From assembly GCF_037126465.1 (NCBI RefSeq), contig NC_088206.1, forward strand, positions 9,895,187 to 9,959,186: a DNA stretch of 64,000 nucleotides. The letters are read 5' to 3'. The notes beneath the pieces are model-generated. The model searched no databases, was not told where the DNA came from, and saw only the letters and a list, made by a program, of their open reading frames with translations. Positions 30,228 through 40,974 of this stretch are shown piece by piece. Position 1 is the first letter of the stretch. Every line of letters starts with the position of its first letter. The position numbers were made by a program, and so were the translations under genes. This DNA comes from Ornithodoros turicata (Eukaryota > Arthropoda > Arachnida > Ixodida > Argasidae).

Positions 30228-31019
30228 CAGGATGTTTATTTTTAGCCTTTACAGAATGCAGGATTTTATAAAAAGCAGCACAGATGTTGTTTTTCGAGTT
30301 GAGGTCTACGGCCAGGGGGACATCCTCTGGAAGAGAGCATGTAACTACCAAATGATTAATTACCTGAAATTCATTAAATAACTTTTTAATTAGGGAATTT
30401 CGGGCAAAAGCGAGATAGCAGGTTGGGAGACTGTCCTCGTTGAACGCCACGTTCAAAAAATTCTGAAACACGCACGTGCGTTAAAATCGCCGAATTTTGA
30501 TATGCAAATGAGCCGAAACCTAAAACGGGAACCTGAGGAGCGCACCACCCTAGCCGACGGAGGCTTATCTCGGCCAGAAACCGGTTTATCTGCCCAGTTG
30601 AACGGCTCCTACTCCAATCATCTCCATCGCTCCAAATCACGTGGCCCTCTGACGTGAAATGAGCGCTGTACTCCCCGCGTTTTCGGTCGTTGCGGTTTCG
30701 GCTCATTTGCATATCAAAATTAGGAGGTATATATTTTAACGCACGTGCCTGTTTCAGGATTTGTTAAACGTGAGGTGGTTTGCAACTATAGGATAGCCTC
30801 TCGGTCTACCATATCGCTTTTGCCCGAACTTCCTCAATTAAAAAGTTAATTAATGAATTTTAGGTAATTAGTCATCTTGTAGTTGCACACTTTCTTTGAG
30901 AGGATGTCCGCCTCGGCCTTGTTTACGGACATTTGATGACGTTACTGGAAAAACGACACCTATGCTGCTCTCATAGTTTCTTACTAAAAATTCTGTAAAA
31001 GATAAAAACAAGCACCCGG
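30228..31019. mobile_element. Foldback-type DNA element (family F1), second copy
   Basis: Arms are complementary: left 'cctttacagaatgcagg', 'ctacggccagggggacat', 'gattaattacctgaaattc', 'ttctgaaacacgcacgtgcg', 'tttgatatgcaaatgagcc'; the right has the complements, for example 'ggctcatttgcatatcaaa' at 30699-30717. It shares these blocks with 8675-9225. A unique 160-bp centre (30520-30690) makes this copy longer. No coding sequence. Confidence 0.75.
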
Positions 31020-32030
31020 TATATTTCAACTCGTTTTACTTAGGCACATACTCTCAATGTCATCAACCTTCAAAGGTCCGAGACACGCTCCAATTTTCCT
31101 CCGCTGTTAGCAAAGACAGATCATTACGCCTTGTGCCCTTCCCCTTAGTTTATGTATCGCGGTCTCAGTGCATAAGAGCAAGACACTAACGACACGAGAA
31201 CGTATTATAAGCGGCCGATGTTCAGACAAGCATTTTCTTGCTTCAGCCTTTGGCTACAGTTTGGAGAGATTATTTTGTTTCTGCTAAGATGCCCTTCTGA
31301 TGCCTAAGTCAGTTTCGGCTCTGACAGCGACGTCCCAGGCATGACGACCATTATACGGGATATAAAATACGGGTTGGCTTCACGAGGTGGGACGTAACAA
31401 AGTGATCAATGGGATTTCAGCTGCCTCAGAACTGGGAGCGCGGGGGGATAAAGGAACAGCGGGCTGCCTCGGAAGAAAAAGAGTAAGGAAGGGAACAAGC
31501 GGTTAATTCTCCCAGATCTTGTACGTTTGTATTCCGTTCTGCATCATTCCGCTTCCCTTCCCTGTGGCTGCAGGCGAGCAACGTCAAAGCCGCGTGAGGG
31601 CCGTTCCTGCTGCTTTGTGACGCCGTTTTACTAGGCACGTCAAATGGGCCTTATGTGAGCCTCGGCTCAGTGGCTTAATACCGCAAGCCTTGCACGATCG
31701 AAGCAGCACACGTGGAAACGACTGGTAATGCTATCGTTTTGTGTGGTGGATGAGTGTTTATAAGTCGTACGTATTCTTTTTTTCGTATGCTGTCTGTCAA
31801 GGAGTGTACAAACACTGCTTGTTTTGGAGTTGGAGTTGGACGGACTAAAAATAAGGGCTGCTTGTTTTCTTTCCTTTCGCCGTAGAATGTTCATGCTGTG
31901 CAAAGCTGGAAAGTAAGAAACGATGTCACCCGTCACACCCGCGCAATGTACTCTGTGCACTGTCGTGGGAGACGGGGAGAATTTCCAGACTGCATCACTT
32001 AGTACCAGTGAAAACTGGTTCAGTAGTATA
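31020..32030. other. No gene seen
   Basis: Unremarkable sequence. Frames crossing 31667-32104 are inflated by the GGA/GGT-rich repeat that follows. Nothing recognisable. Confidence 0.4.
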
Positions 32031-32034
32031 GGAG

Positions 32035-32115
32035 GCGGAGGCGGAGGAGGATGTGGTGGTGGTGGTGGTGGTGACGAAAGGTCGCTTGCCGTTGTTGTCC
32101 ACACAGCGTCGCGAC
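32035..32115 (-). repeat. Repeat E with GGA/GGT triplets
   Basis: Minus strand: 'gacaacaacggcaagcgacc' then CAC and CTC triplets, parallel to 12348-12440. The Pro-rich and His-rich frames across it are triplet-repeat artefacts. Confidence 0.4.
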
Positions 32116-32153
32116 TGTAGCCAGGATTAGATAAGGTGATATGATAACAAGAC

Positions 32154-32418
32154 TTAGGAATGATGACGGCCGAAAGTTAAGGTCCAGGGCGGCCACTGCC
32201 AGAATTGGCAAGAAGTCCGGGAAGTACTCATAGTCTTTGGGCAAGGCCAGACTACTGGAGAAAGCAGACGAGGCTGCGAATTGAGAGCCTTTCCGTGAAG
32301 GAACCTCAGGGATATGTAGTGCATCCATCGACTGTATAAAGTCCCTGTATTGGCCAAGGTATTTTTCGCGCACCACAGCATATGTGCACAGCAATGAAGC
32401 ACTGTAACGTATACACAT
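32154..32418 (-). other. Unrecognised minus-strand open frame
   Basis: This frame has varied composition (VVREKYLGQYRDFIQSMDAL, then LPKDYEYFPDFLPILAVAAL) and coding-like third positions, unlike most frames here. It ends in triplet repeat E. I recognise no family. It could be a decayed transposon ORF or an exon of an unseen gene; no splice pair could be fixed. Confidence 0.18.
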
Positions 32419-32732
32419 GGACTTTGCTGTCGAATCGCGAAAAGGTTTCGGAATGCCGACCAGTAGAGGGACTTGTACAAGACTTGCACGCTCTTGTGCG
32501 GTTTATCTACACAGCTCGACTTGCACACCGTGTCGAACATTCGTAACCAGGAGCGACATGCAGATATACTTAATAACTAAATCAAACGGTAAGATTATGA
32601 AGTATATATAGGCACTCCTCCTTGGTAGTTTAAATGGATGTGCACGCGTGTGTGAAAGCGCAAGTGATCGTACAGGGATCAAGTCGACCTTAACAACCCA
32701 ATTTAAAAAAAAATTACGTATGTGATTGGGCC

Positions 32733-32909
32733 CAGGGCCGGTGCTAGGGGTGTGCGGGGCCTGAGGCAAAGGCACATCGCGGGGCCTGTTTCACATGATT
32801 AAGTGTATACTTGATATTTAAAAAAAAAGTAATCCCTGGTTGAGGGCTTCGTGCGCGGGGCCTAAGGCGGTCGCCTTACTCGCCCCCCCCCCCCCTATCG
32901 CCGGCCCTG
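32733..32909. mobile_element. 177-bp hAT MITE with exact 8-bp target duplication
   Basis: Ends CAGGGCCGG and CCGGCCCTG are exact complements. ATTGGGCC lies at 32725-32732 and again at 32910-32917. Short subterminal matches ('gcggggcct', 'gcggggccta') support a non-autonomous hAT. The C run at 32883-32895 is inside the element. Confidence 0.88.
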
Positions 32910-32917
32910 ATTGGGCC

Positions 32918-33900
32918 TTTGTAGTGACGCACGCTTTCTTTCGGATACAATCAGACGCAGCTAAGGCAACGGGACTTCGACTTTCAACCAGCGAGACGAC
33001 GACAGGTTGTAAAGAGCGTTGCTTCTTAAATTACCTAGGTTGACATGATCACGAACAAAGGCCGGAAAATCATACAGCGCAAACGTGGTTTGCCTTTTCG
33101 TTTCTTCTTTCTTTATTTTTTGTTCCCTTACGTTCTTCCGGGACAAAAACAGAAAGGCCAAAACAACCGACGATTTGCAGCCGTGCAATCAATTCTTATT
33201 CCATCCTTACAGGTGAATAACGACCCACGTATCTGCACTCACTGGTGCTCTGCTGTGTATAGCAAAACGTTCGCGTACTTCGTATAGTCTCTCAGGAATG
33301 AATCCGAGCTTTGAAACGCAGTAGCGAGCATAATAGTATGACGGATGACCCACGCTCCGGTTCCTCCATTTTGAATTCGATAGGTTCAAGAATTTTAAAA
33401 TCCCTGTTGGGTCCCAAAGAAACCATCTCAATACTCTTGCATATAGTTGGGTATCTTATGCACCCGGAGGGAATTAGAGATTAGAGTATGGAAAGAAGGA
33501 TATGCACCTGCCGATGACGCGGGAGAGGGTGCTACAACAATAAATCTGACCCTACTAGGTTGCGCACTATACACATACTCCGTTATTAATAGTCTAATAT
33601 AATTTGTTATCGTCATCTTACACCCTGCTACACATCACCACCCATAATGAAGGGACCAGCTGCCGAGGAACCGTGAACACCGAGTTGATGGATGTGGAAT
33701 GTTAACTGGCGTGTAAAGCGCATTTCGGCTACGTTGCACCGAAGCATTTAAGAGATTTAGTGCAGCGCCAATCCAATTACTATTGTGTGGGGGGTAAAGC
33801 CATCTTTTCTGAACGTCGTGATCTATACTGGACACACGTCTTGCACAATGACATCCTGCGAAAAGCAAACTGCACTTACTCTGTCAGTGCGAACGAACAC
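32918..33900. other. No gene seen
   Basis: Short frames only, on both strands, without recognisable domains. No repeat family identified. Confidence 0.4.
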
Positions 33901-33906
33901 AGCTTG

Positions 33907-33947
33907 TTAACGATGAAAGATGAAAGACTTTCATCTTTCATCGTTAA
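33907..33947. repeat. Perfect 41-bp palindrome (20-bp arms, 1-base spacer)
   Basis: TTAACGATGAAAGATGAAAG, then A at 33927, then its exact complement. Within each arm 'gatgaaa' is repeated. As RNA it would form a very tight hairpin; as DNA it could cruciform. No neighbouring gene shows it to be a terminator or processing signal. Confidence 0.75.
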
Positions 33948-33949
33948 TT

Positions 33950-35175
33950 TCTTAGGCAATTTGAGGCTTTGTATGTATTTGTCCCTTCTATGTTGTTCCA
34001 GCCTCAGAACATCAGTTCTCTCATGTTCAACAGCTTGTTAGTTCATTTCGAATCATTTAGGTCATTCATCCAATCCAACAGATATAAGTGACCATTGTGG
34101 AATGTCGAAACTGAGTGTACGGTCAACACAATTGATAAATAAAATATTAATATTAAATCTACTACGTTTATTATGATAAAAGTTGTCATGCCGTGGACAG
34201 CATTTCATCAGGTACACAGTATAGTTACAATTTTGTTATATCTTTATCAGTAAATTTAATTACATAGCACTTAGTTGCTAGTCAACTAAAATTACTTACC
34301 ATTGCTCGTTAATTGTTTGTATATGCAATTTAATTAAACAGGTAAGTGAGCAGTGTATCGATTAATTCGCAATTATGAATTGAAGTAATGATAGCTTCTG
34401 CTTGGTTGTTGATAGAATTATTGGTTAACAATGGAAAGGGATTTGAATAGTATTATCGTTTCCATTTTTTCCCCTTTCTATTTCTATATTTTAGTATTAT
34501 CAGACCGAAAACATCGCTGTTCACATCAGATGATCACAACCCAATTTCAGCGGTCTATTTACGTGTTGCAGACGCTTCAGAACAATCCCAAGTCAGCCCC
34601 AGCCCTGGCCCTGGCCCTAACCAACCAACCAGTGCTGGGCTATAACTAGCTACGCAAGACAGACGAGGCACTCAGCTTCCGGAACAACGGCAGTTCCGAA
34701 AATGACCTATATATTGCGTAACGACAACGCACTCGCGTTTTACCTGTCGGAGAGGATGGTAGCGTCATATTTTGCGAGAAGGGCCATTGGGATGAGTTAG
34801 CTCTACCAGAAGTGACTGTCTAACGCAGGTACTTCAAGTGGACGAGAGTGCCTCATCGCAGAGTTCTAACTAATAGTGGACGTGACAGGTAATCTTCGCG
34901 TGACAGTGCTCGTTTCTCGGTAACTATAGGTTCGTGAGCATAACCAACTGACGTCTACTGCGTGTTGAGTGGTAAGCGCAAACTATGTTGGACGAACAAC
35001 ATTATGTCGACTGCGGAGAGTGCCACTGATGTACAGACGTCGATGTCACCATGGTGACAGTCGGTCGCACTTTAAATGTAATCACGCACTGAAAAGAGCG
35101 GAGTAGTTTTGCAGACTAAGTGCATTGTCACAACCGCAAGCAGTTTTTAAAACGTGGGCTTAAGTACGCTTCCTC
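33950..35175. other. No confirmed gene; may include the gypsy 3' part
   Basis: AT-rich to about 34650, then more balanced. The region just left of 35180 should hold the rest of the gypsy integrase and the 3' LTR on the minus strand, but neither integrase catalytic motifs nor a repeated LTR could be recognised. Confidence 0.3.
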
Positions 35176-35179
35176 TGAA

Positions 35180-35400
35180 CACTCTGTTATAGGATCCAAC
35201 TTAGCATGTGCGATTTCGACTTGAGCATCAAGTCCTGGCCACCAGTAAAGCTCGCGGAGTCTGTTTCATCTTACTATGCACGGGTGTGCTTCGGGTGTTG
35301 TCGTTACCAAAGTCTGCGAAAGTGTCACAGGAACAACTAGCCTCTGAGCCCGGTAAAGTAACCCTCGTAACACCGAGAGTTCGTCTTTGACATTGAAATA
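35180..35400 (-). pseudogene. Ty3/gypsy integrase N-terminal remnant
   Basis: Minus-strand translation gives LVVPVTLSQTLVTTTPEAHP, then after a stop RLRELYWWPGLDAQVEIAHA. HP(G)...R..YWWPG belongs to the HHCC zinc-binding module at the start of gypsy integrases. The stop and missing residues show it is dead. It follows RNase H in the order expected for gypsy pol. Confidence 0.65.
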
Positions 35401-35501
35401 AGGAAGGATCCTAATTGATAACGTCTTCTTATTTGGCTACGTTGATGTAACGTATATCGCATAACTTCCGGCAGCGTAGAGTCTTCGCTTATACAGCTAG
35501 T

Positions 35502-36170
35502 TCAAAATCTTCTCACATGAGGCAGCTTGCCATGAAAGAAACGATCTCTTCTGAATCGGTTTCTTCCGGTTCCTGCATTTGCTTGAACAGGCAGTTTCGG
35601 TGACGGATCTGCGACTACGTTTTCTGTACCTTTCTTGTACTGCACATCAAAATTAAAAAAAAAAGTAACCGTGCAGTCCATCTTGCAACGCGTAACGGAC
35701 GGCGTCCGTGACTGTGTGACGCCAGCAGCGCCACTAATAAATGTGCCACTGGGCCACTCGTGCTGACTGGGAGGTGGTGGGTTCGAATCCTTCCACCGGC
35801 TGTGCTGTCTGACGTTTTCCCTGGATTTTCCGAAGGCTTTCCAGACGAATGTCGGCACAGTTCCCCATGAAGTCTGCCCAGGACGCATACTAACCCCCCC
35901 TGTCACCCCACGCCTTCCTGCTGTCCTCTCTCCATCTGTCCACATCTATACGCCGCTCATAGCCACAGTTGCTTAGCGGCGCTGACAGGAAAGTAAAAAA
36001 AATAAAAAAGAACGAGGGGACTTCACGTTCACCCACAGAATACTTTCGTTCTGCTGATGTCAGTGTTCCGGACGCAAAGGCAATAGTACGAAGTTGACCG
36101 TTGTGTTCTTGTTGCAGTGCTGCTCCTAATCCGTGATCTGATGCGTCGGTTGCAACTACTATCGTTTAAA
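35502..36170 (-). pseudogene. Ty3/gypsy RNase H remnant, split by SINE
   Basis: Right part (36000-36165, minus): VATDASDHGLGAALQQ and RTIAFASGTL...RKYSVGERE, the start of gypsy RNase H. Left part (35560-35665): FDVQYKKGTENVVADPSP, its conserved end (usually ADALSRLP). A family A SINE sits between, and about 60 residues of the domain are missing, so the locus also lost DNA. The long frame over 35502-35945 is a chimera of SINE and RNase H sequence. Confidence 0.75.
35700..35995 (+). mobile_element. SINE family A inside gypsy RNase H
   Basis: Plus-strand: 'gactgggaggtggtgggttc', B box GGTTCGAATCC (35781-35791), 'ggctgtgctgtctgacg', 'tcggcacagttccccatg', 'tgctgtcctctctccatctg', ending 'ggcgctgacagg' and an A-rich tail. 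The head left of 35760 is diverged. No target duplication, consistent with a deletion at the left junction. Confidence 0.8.
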
Positions 36171-37140
36171 GCCACTACGACTAAAGCCACTATCAACTAC
36201 TACGTTTAACATCGGGTCGTTATGCAGTACGGATCCAGATGCAAGGACTGCTTTCACTTGCTCGAAGCTGTCATTTACTGCGGAGTTCCAGTAGAACTGC
36301 TGTCCTTTACGCAGAAGTGTTCGCAGCTGTTCTACAATGTCAGCGAAGTGTGTGACGAATTCAGAGTAATATCCCACAAGCCTGTCCTTTAAGCAGAAGT
36401 GTTCGCAGCGGTTCTACAATGTCAGCGAAGTGTGGGACGAATCTAGAGTAATATCCCACAAGTCCTAGAAATTATCGTAGGCTTCTAGCATCTACAGGGG
36501 CTGGGGCATCTGTAATGGCTTGTGCTTTCGAATGGATGGGAGTAATTCCTTTTTCGCACCCACGTGATGGCCCAGCACTGTTTTTTTCGGTGACGTGAAA
36601 TACACATTTTCGATTTAGTTTCTAACCGAAATAGGAAATACTTTGCAGTACAGCTCTCAGGTTGTTCCTGAGCTCCTGCCGATTTCTTCCAAACATGACG
36701 ATATCATCAACGTACAGCAGTATATACTGCTTTCAATCCTGTCAAAATGTTGGCCATCATTTGCTGTAAAGCCACTGGTGCCGAAGCAAGTCCAAAACAA
36801 ATTCTTATGAATATGAAAAGCACTTGATGTGTGACGAAGGCAGCGAGGTCGCGGCTTGCCGCGGGTCAAGTTCAACTTGCTGATATGCAGAAGCAAGGTT
36901 GAGTTTAAAAAAACATTTCGCCCGTACTAACAAGTTGAAAAATTATATGTGCAGAAGCGGAAAAGTGTCGATGAACACTGTTTTATTGGGGTTCCTGCTT
37001 CCCTGGGTCTACACAAGTCCGCAAGGTGCCGTCCTTTTTGCTGACCACAGCGATGAGCGAAATCCACTCAGATGCTTGAATTCATTCGACGACACCTTCT
37101 TCGAGCTTGTCAAGTTCGTTCGAGACTTGATCCCTTAAAT
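36159..37140 (-). pseudogene. Ty3/gypsy reverse transcriptase remnant
   Basis: In successive minus-strand frames: SEWISLIAVVSKKDGTLRTC (about 37010-37075), LNLASAYQQVELDP (about 36850-36900), FGLASAPVALQQMM (about 36750-36790), the catalytic box LLYVDDIVMFGR (YVDD at 36703-36714), FLGLVGYYSRFV near 36450, and LRTLLRKGQQFYWN before RNase H. Order and motifs are those of gypsy reverse transcriptase. Frameshifts, stops and an 82-bp tandem duplication (36301-36382 and 36383-36464) break the protein, though the YVDD box survives. Confidence 0.85.
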
Positions 37141-37435
37141 ACAATGGTAGCCTGCGTAACTTAGCTGTAACAGGTTGGACTCCGTGGAGAAGCTTTACGG
37201 TAGCGCAAGATATCCTTTGGCAAATCCAAGGTCCTCAGAGAAAAGATCAGACTGTAGTACTGCAGTCTCAGTTGTTTGCAAGCAGGGGCAAGTTGGGGCC
37301 CAGCTTAGAAATAGCATCCAGGCCAAGAAGAGTAGCACCACGTGTTGCCATATGAAAGAGTACAGATGCAATTGTATGCTTGTACGTTGCGGTTGCAGAA
37401 AAAAAACACCCTTTGACGTCAATTCGTGTTCCTGA

Positions 37436-39015
37436 CTAGTTTAACAACGTCATTTTGGTAGTTCTTGGCAAATACATCTTGTGCCATGAGGGATAGGATG
37501 ATCCTGTGTCGATAAGAAATCTGATAGGGACGCCTTCTACATGCACATCCACATGACTTCCTTTCTCGCCCTTGTGTTGTGTAACCATCAAGGCGCCCAC
37601 TTCATTCGAAGTTGCCTGTGTTGGTCCTGCGGTGCTGTCGTTGCATTTTGTTCTTCTCCTGCATACGGCTTGAAAATGACCCGACTTTCCACAAAATCTA
37701 AATATTGCATTCTTTGCTTCGCAGCAGGGATCATTTGCGAGATGATCCTGACGTCCACAGCTGTTACAGCAGTGAGATACTGTAGTTGTAGACTTGCCCT
37801 TTTGTACTTGACGTTTGGCTTCGATTTTGGTGATCCTTTGTACGGGAGATGTATTGGAAAATTCACGAAGAGCCTCTCCCGTTCTTTCTAGATGCTGGCA
37901 ATTGCTGAGAGCGCAGTCCAGCGTCAAAGGAATGCCGATTGTACTTTCATAAAGAATACGCTCGCGAAGCAGTTGCGTTGTCCTTTCCACCAGGGAAGGG
38001 CTCAGTGTCACGGACGTCCGTTGTCGGAGTGGTATGATCAGTAGAAGCAGTCTGTCTCTTCGTTTTACTTCTGGGTTCTGCAAGTCACGGCAAAGTGTAG
38101 AAGATACGTTTGTCCTTAACACTCCCAGGTAATGAAGTAAAACAGCTTTTTTCGACGAACGGGCGATATTTGATCGCCTTCTGCAGCAATAAGGAAATTC
38201 ATGAACAGCTGTTTCAAATTGCGGCCATGGAACCACTGGTTTCCCTGGGGCAGGGCTGGGCAGTATTACAAATACATTGTATTATAATACCGTTACTGTA
38301 ATACTTTAGAGTATTTGTATTACGTATTATAATACCCATCCGATAAGTGTATTTGTATTACGTATTATAATACCCATCCGATAAGTATTACTTGCATTGT
38401 ATTACTGCAAAACTCGTAATACTTATGACCTGTCCTGCCTGAGGTGATGTGTCTTACACGTGTATGCTTTCGGTACCATTCCAGTCCTGCGAACACGACG
38501 TAGTTCTGCCAACAGAGGATCACACTTCAACGTGCAACAAAGGGACGATTACAGGAGCTGGCTGACTCAAATTTCTGAGAAACTTCACCACTCTGGGTGA
38601 ACAACCCGGAGCCCTTAGGGGGTCATATCATAGAATGGAGCCAGGGTCGGTGCGTCAGAAAGTAAGGCAGAAAAAAGGGGTTATAGACACACACACCTGC
38701 GTCCCGCGAGAGAATGCCCTGAGAACTGTTTGTTAGTCAATTCGGTGACCGGACCGGTGGCTTCAGAAATATGTCTGGGATTCCTTTTCTAATAATTGTC
38801 TGCCACGGCACAAAAGTATTACTGGTGTTACTTGAGTAATACAGGGAAGTAATGGTATTATGTATTATAATACTTGAAAATAAAATGTATTATGTATTAG
38901 TATTATAACACCATTTTTTAGCAAGTATTATGTATTTGTATTATAATACAAATTTTGAGTATTCCTGCCCAGCCCTGCCCTGGGGTCGGTAGCAAAGGAG
39001 GTGGCAGTGCAAGTC
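37436..39015 (-). pseudogene. Ty3/gypsy gag-protease remnant, interrupted by hAT MITE
   Basis: The main frame (38236-37436, minus, 266 codons) has a gag-like region, then zinc knuckles near residues 157-191: CNSCGRQDHLANDPC and RFCGKSGHFQAVC, the second lacking its first Cys. Next is the aspartic-protease signature IRFLIDTGSS (Asp near residue 243, about 37508). Upstream gag continues beyond the MITE: 'ALPPPLLPTPGKPVVPWPQ' reads across the junction once the MITE and one target duplication are removed. I would place it with Mag/K02A2.6-like gypsy elements by motif style; clade unconfirmed. Confidence 0.82.
38251..38977. mobile_element. 727-bp hAT-like MITE in gypsy gag
   Basis: Ends CAGGGCTGGGCAGTATT and, at the right, CTGCCCAGCCCTG. 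CCCTGGGG at 38243-38250 is repeated exactly at 38978-38985. Both subterminal halves are crowded with 'tattataatac' and 'gtattac', typical of this AT-rich hAT MITE class. The centre shows no coding sequence. It interrupts the gag frame, so it postdates the retroelement. Confidence 0.88.
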
Positions 39016-39019
39016 CAGC

Positions 39020-39645
39020 GAAATTCATTGCTCTGCTGATTAGTACATATCTTCTGAGTAGCGTTTCGTTTCAGCTCGTCTCGAATATGTTATGCCCAGA
39101 GCACATGTCCCAGCTTAGAGTTCTAGAACGTACCCTGCCCATCAGCTGCCAGCCACGTAACAGCTGTATTGTCGTCGTCGTTTTACCCAATGTGGTGCAC
39201 CGAGAGGTGCCCTCTACACAACACGGACAGTACCCCAGAAAACCGTAAATCTTCTGAGGATGTCCAGAAACAGCCCAAATGTCCAATGTCATTTGAACCT
39301 GCCTACAAGATATCCAGAATATCATACTTTCAAAAACGCCATGTTTTGCACAGCGATAAGATTATTTTCTGAAAACATCACAATGCTGATGTCCGTAGGA
39401 GCTCTGACGTAAAGGGTGGGTGTGCTTCCCGTGATGTTTCGGAGTCAACACATTTGTATTCATTTAAGGTAATAGGTATGTGCGGCATTTTCTTGTTTCT
39501 TTTTGCGTGTGTGTGTGTGAGTTTTGCCCTCAAGTAGAAGTTGGAACCATCTGGCTGCGATTAATGTGCCTGTATGCCGCTTTGTGCATCAAAGGCTCTC
39601 TGTATTTACACCGCGTCGAACCGATATGTCGTGGTCGTGTGGCGC
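39020..39645. other. No confirmed gene; expected gypsy 5' end not recognised
   Basis: The 5' LTR and primer-binding site of the minus-strand gypsy element should lie here but cannot be recognised. A minus-strand frame at 39071-39325 has no known motif. Confidence 0.35.
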
Positions 39646-39649
39646 CCGT

Positions 39650-39815
39650 ATGTGATTCTTGTTGTTTTTTCTCATTCTTTCCTTTATTTCTTCTTCCTTT
39701 TTTTTTTTTTTTTGAATAGCAAGCCGACCTCTGTGTAGCTGAATTTTCCTCCTTTCGTTAATAAATTCCTTTGTTTGTTTCTAATAAATACCAATATCCC
39801 CCCCCCCCTCACCAT
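39650..39815 (+). mobile_element. LINE family B 3' end with poly-C
   Basis: Pyrimidine-rich, 'gaatagcaagccgacctctg', 'tagctgaattttcctcc', 'ctaataaataccaatat', then C10 (39799-39808). Same order as 61920-62010. The GTT terminus is absent. Confidence 0.6.
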
Positions 39816-39819
39816 TATG

Positions 39820-40190
39820 TCAAACCTCTGAGTTCGGATCCTTTTGGTGCTGTACCTCTTGTTGTCCGATATGGTTGTTTATTCTGAAGGAAATAGTATA
39901 GCCGTTTTCTTGTGCACGTAAGCTGTGACAGCACACGGCACTGTCCTACAAAAAAATCTTGAAAAACATTGAAGATCCGAAGTCGTGATGCATAAATTCC
40001 CCGCACTGTATGTGCGTGTTCACACCACCAGTTTCAATTATTGTTGCACTCTGTATTGTTTCAAAAATGTTCCCAAAAGCCAGGAGAAGTTATGACGAAA
40101 AGAACTGTACACTGACATGAGCCAAACGAACGAAAGACGGAAAGATACGAACTAAAATGGCGGCTCCGTCGGGGCGCCGGCGCAGTCCTG
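39820..40190. other. No gene seen
   Basis: No recognisable frame or repeat between the LINE tail and the next foldback. Confidence 0.4.
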
Positions 40191-40194
40191 TCAC

Positions 40195-40520
40195 TAGGGG
40201 GTGTAGGAAAAAGACGACCCCCAGCGAAAACGTCCCCCGCAAAAATGTCCCCGCAAGAAAAGTATCAAGAAAAGTAGTTTTTCGCCAAACGGCGCTATAG
40301 CGTAGCGTAGCGCGCGTGCCCAGCTGTGGGTAGCCCCCCTCAACCGCATGGTGAACTGTGAAAAACAAGCCTAAACTAACCTAACCTCTGAAAACTAACC
40401 TAGCACCCGGTTCTAAGCTAGGTTCCCACCGGGGACATTTTTTCTGGGGGACATGTTCTCCGGGGGACGTTTTTTACGTGATTTTTACGTGTTTTTCCGG
40501 GGGCGATTTTTCCGGATCCC
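40195..40520. mobile_element. Foldback-like repeat with 'gggggacgtttt' arms
   Basis: Left 'cgacccccagcgaaaacg' and 'tcccccgcaaaaatgtcccc' are mirrored at the right by 'cggggacattttttctgg', 'gggggacatgttctcc' and 'gggggacgtttttt'. The centre has 'aacctaacct' repeats and 'gctaggttccc'. Inverted-repeat architecture is clear, exact ends are not. Class uncertain. Confidence 0.55.
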
Positions 40521-40767
40521 GTCATAAGGCAAGGGCCCACCCTGTCAACGACGATGGAGGAGGAGAACGCGCATCCAGTCTCCCTACATTGAACTTTACA
40601 CTGAACATGTGCGTAGCGCCCCCTAGCGTGTAACGCGTCAACTTTTAAGAGAGCATTGGATGCAATATGTCCTGACACTTTGACACGTTGCACGCTTGGT
40701 GGCGCTAGCGGCAGGTTCAATAGCCATTGATTTCAATCTTCATTGAAGAATGCCATAGAATGCGGGC

Positions 40768-40970
40768 TACACTCTAAGGAAAAAAAAAGTGACTTTCGTC
40801 CTTTTGGGGACTAAATGCACGAAAGTTTATGCGAATTTCAAAGAGTAGTTTGCAGTGTTGAGGAGCAAATTCCAGGGTTAGGGGACTAAAATGGAGAGCC
40901 ATTTCATTCTAGAGGACTAGAAGTATAGTAATTACTCTACAATTTACTTTTTTTCCCCACTTAGGGTGTA
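40768..40970. mobile_element. 203-bp MITE with TACACTCTAA termini
   Basis: Left TACACTCTAAGGAAAAAAA and the right-end complement TACACCCTAAGTGGGGAAAA match imperfectly over about 20 bases; the interior is short and non-coding. Probably a miniature DNA transposon with TA at its edges. Confidence 0.6.
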
Positions 40971-40974
40971 CGTA

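Noticed and set aside
31667..32104. Proline-rich protein on the minus strand
   Set aside because: The proline run is encoded by GGA/GGT/GGC triplets of repeat E; the rest has no recognisable domain.
35502..35945. 147-codon minus-strand frame as one gene
   Set aside because: A chimera of an antisense SINE and the end of gypsy RNase H.
40381..40392. Telomere-like aacctaacct repeat
   Set aside because: Only two units, within a dispersed foldback repeat; the arthropod telomere unit is TTAGG in long arrays.
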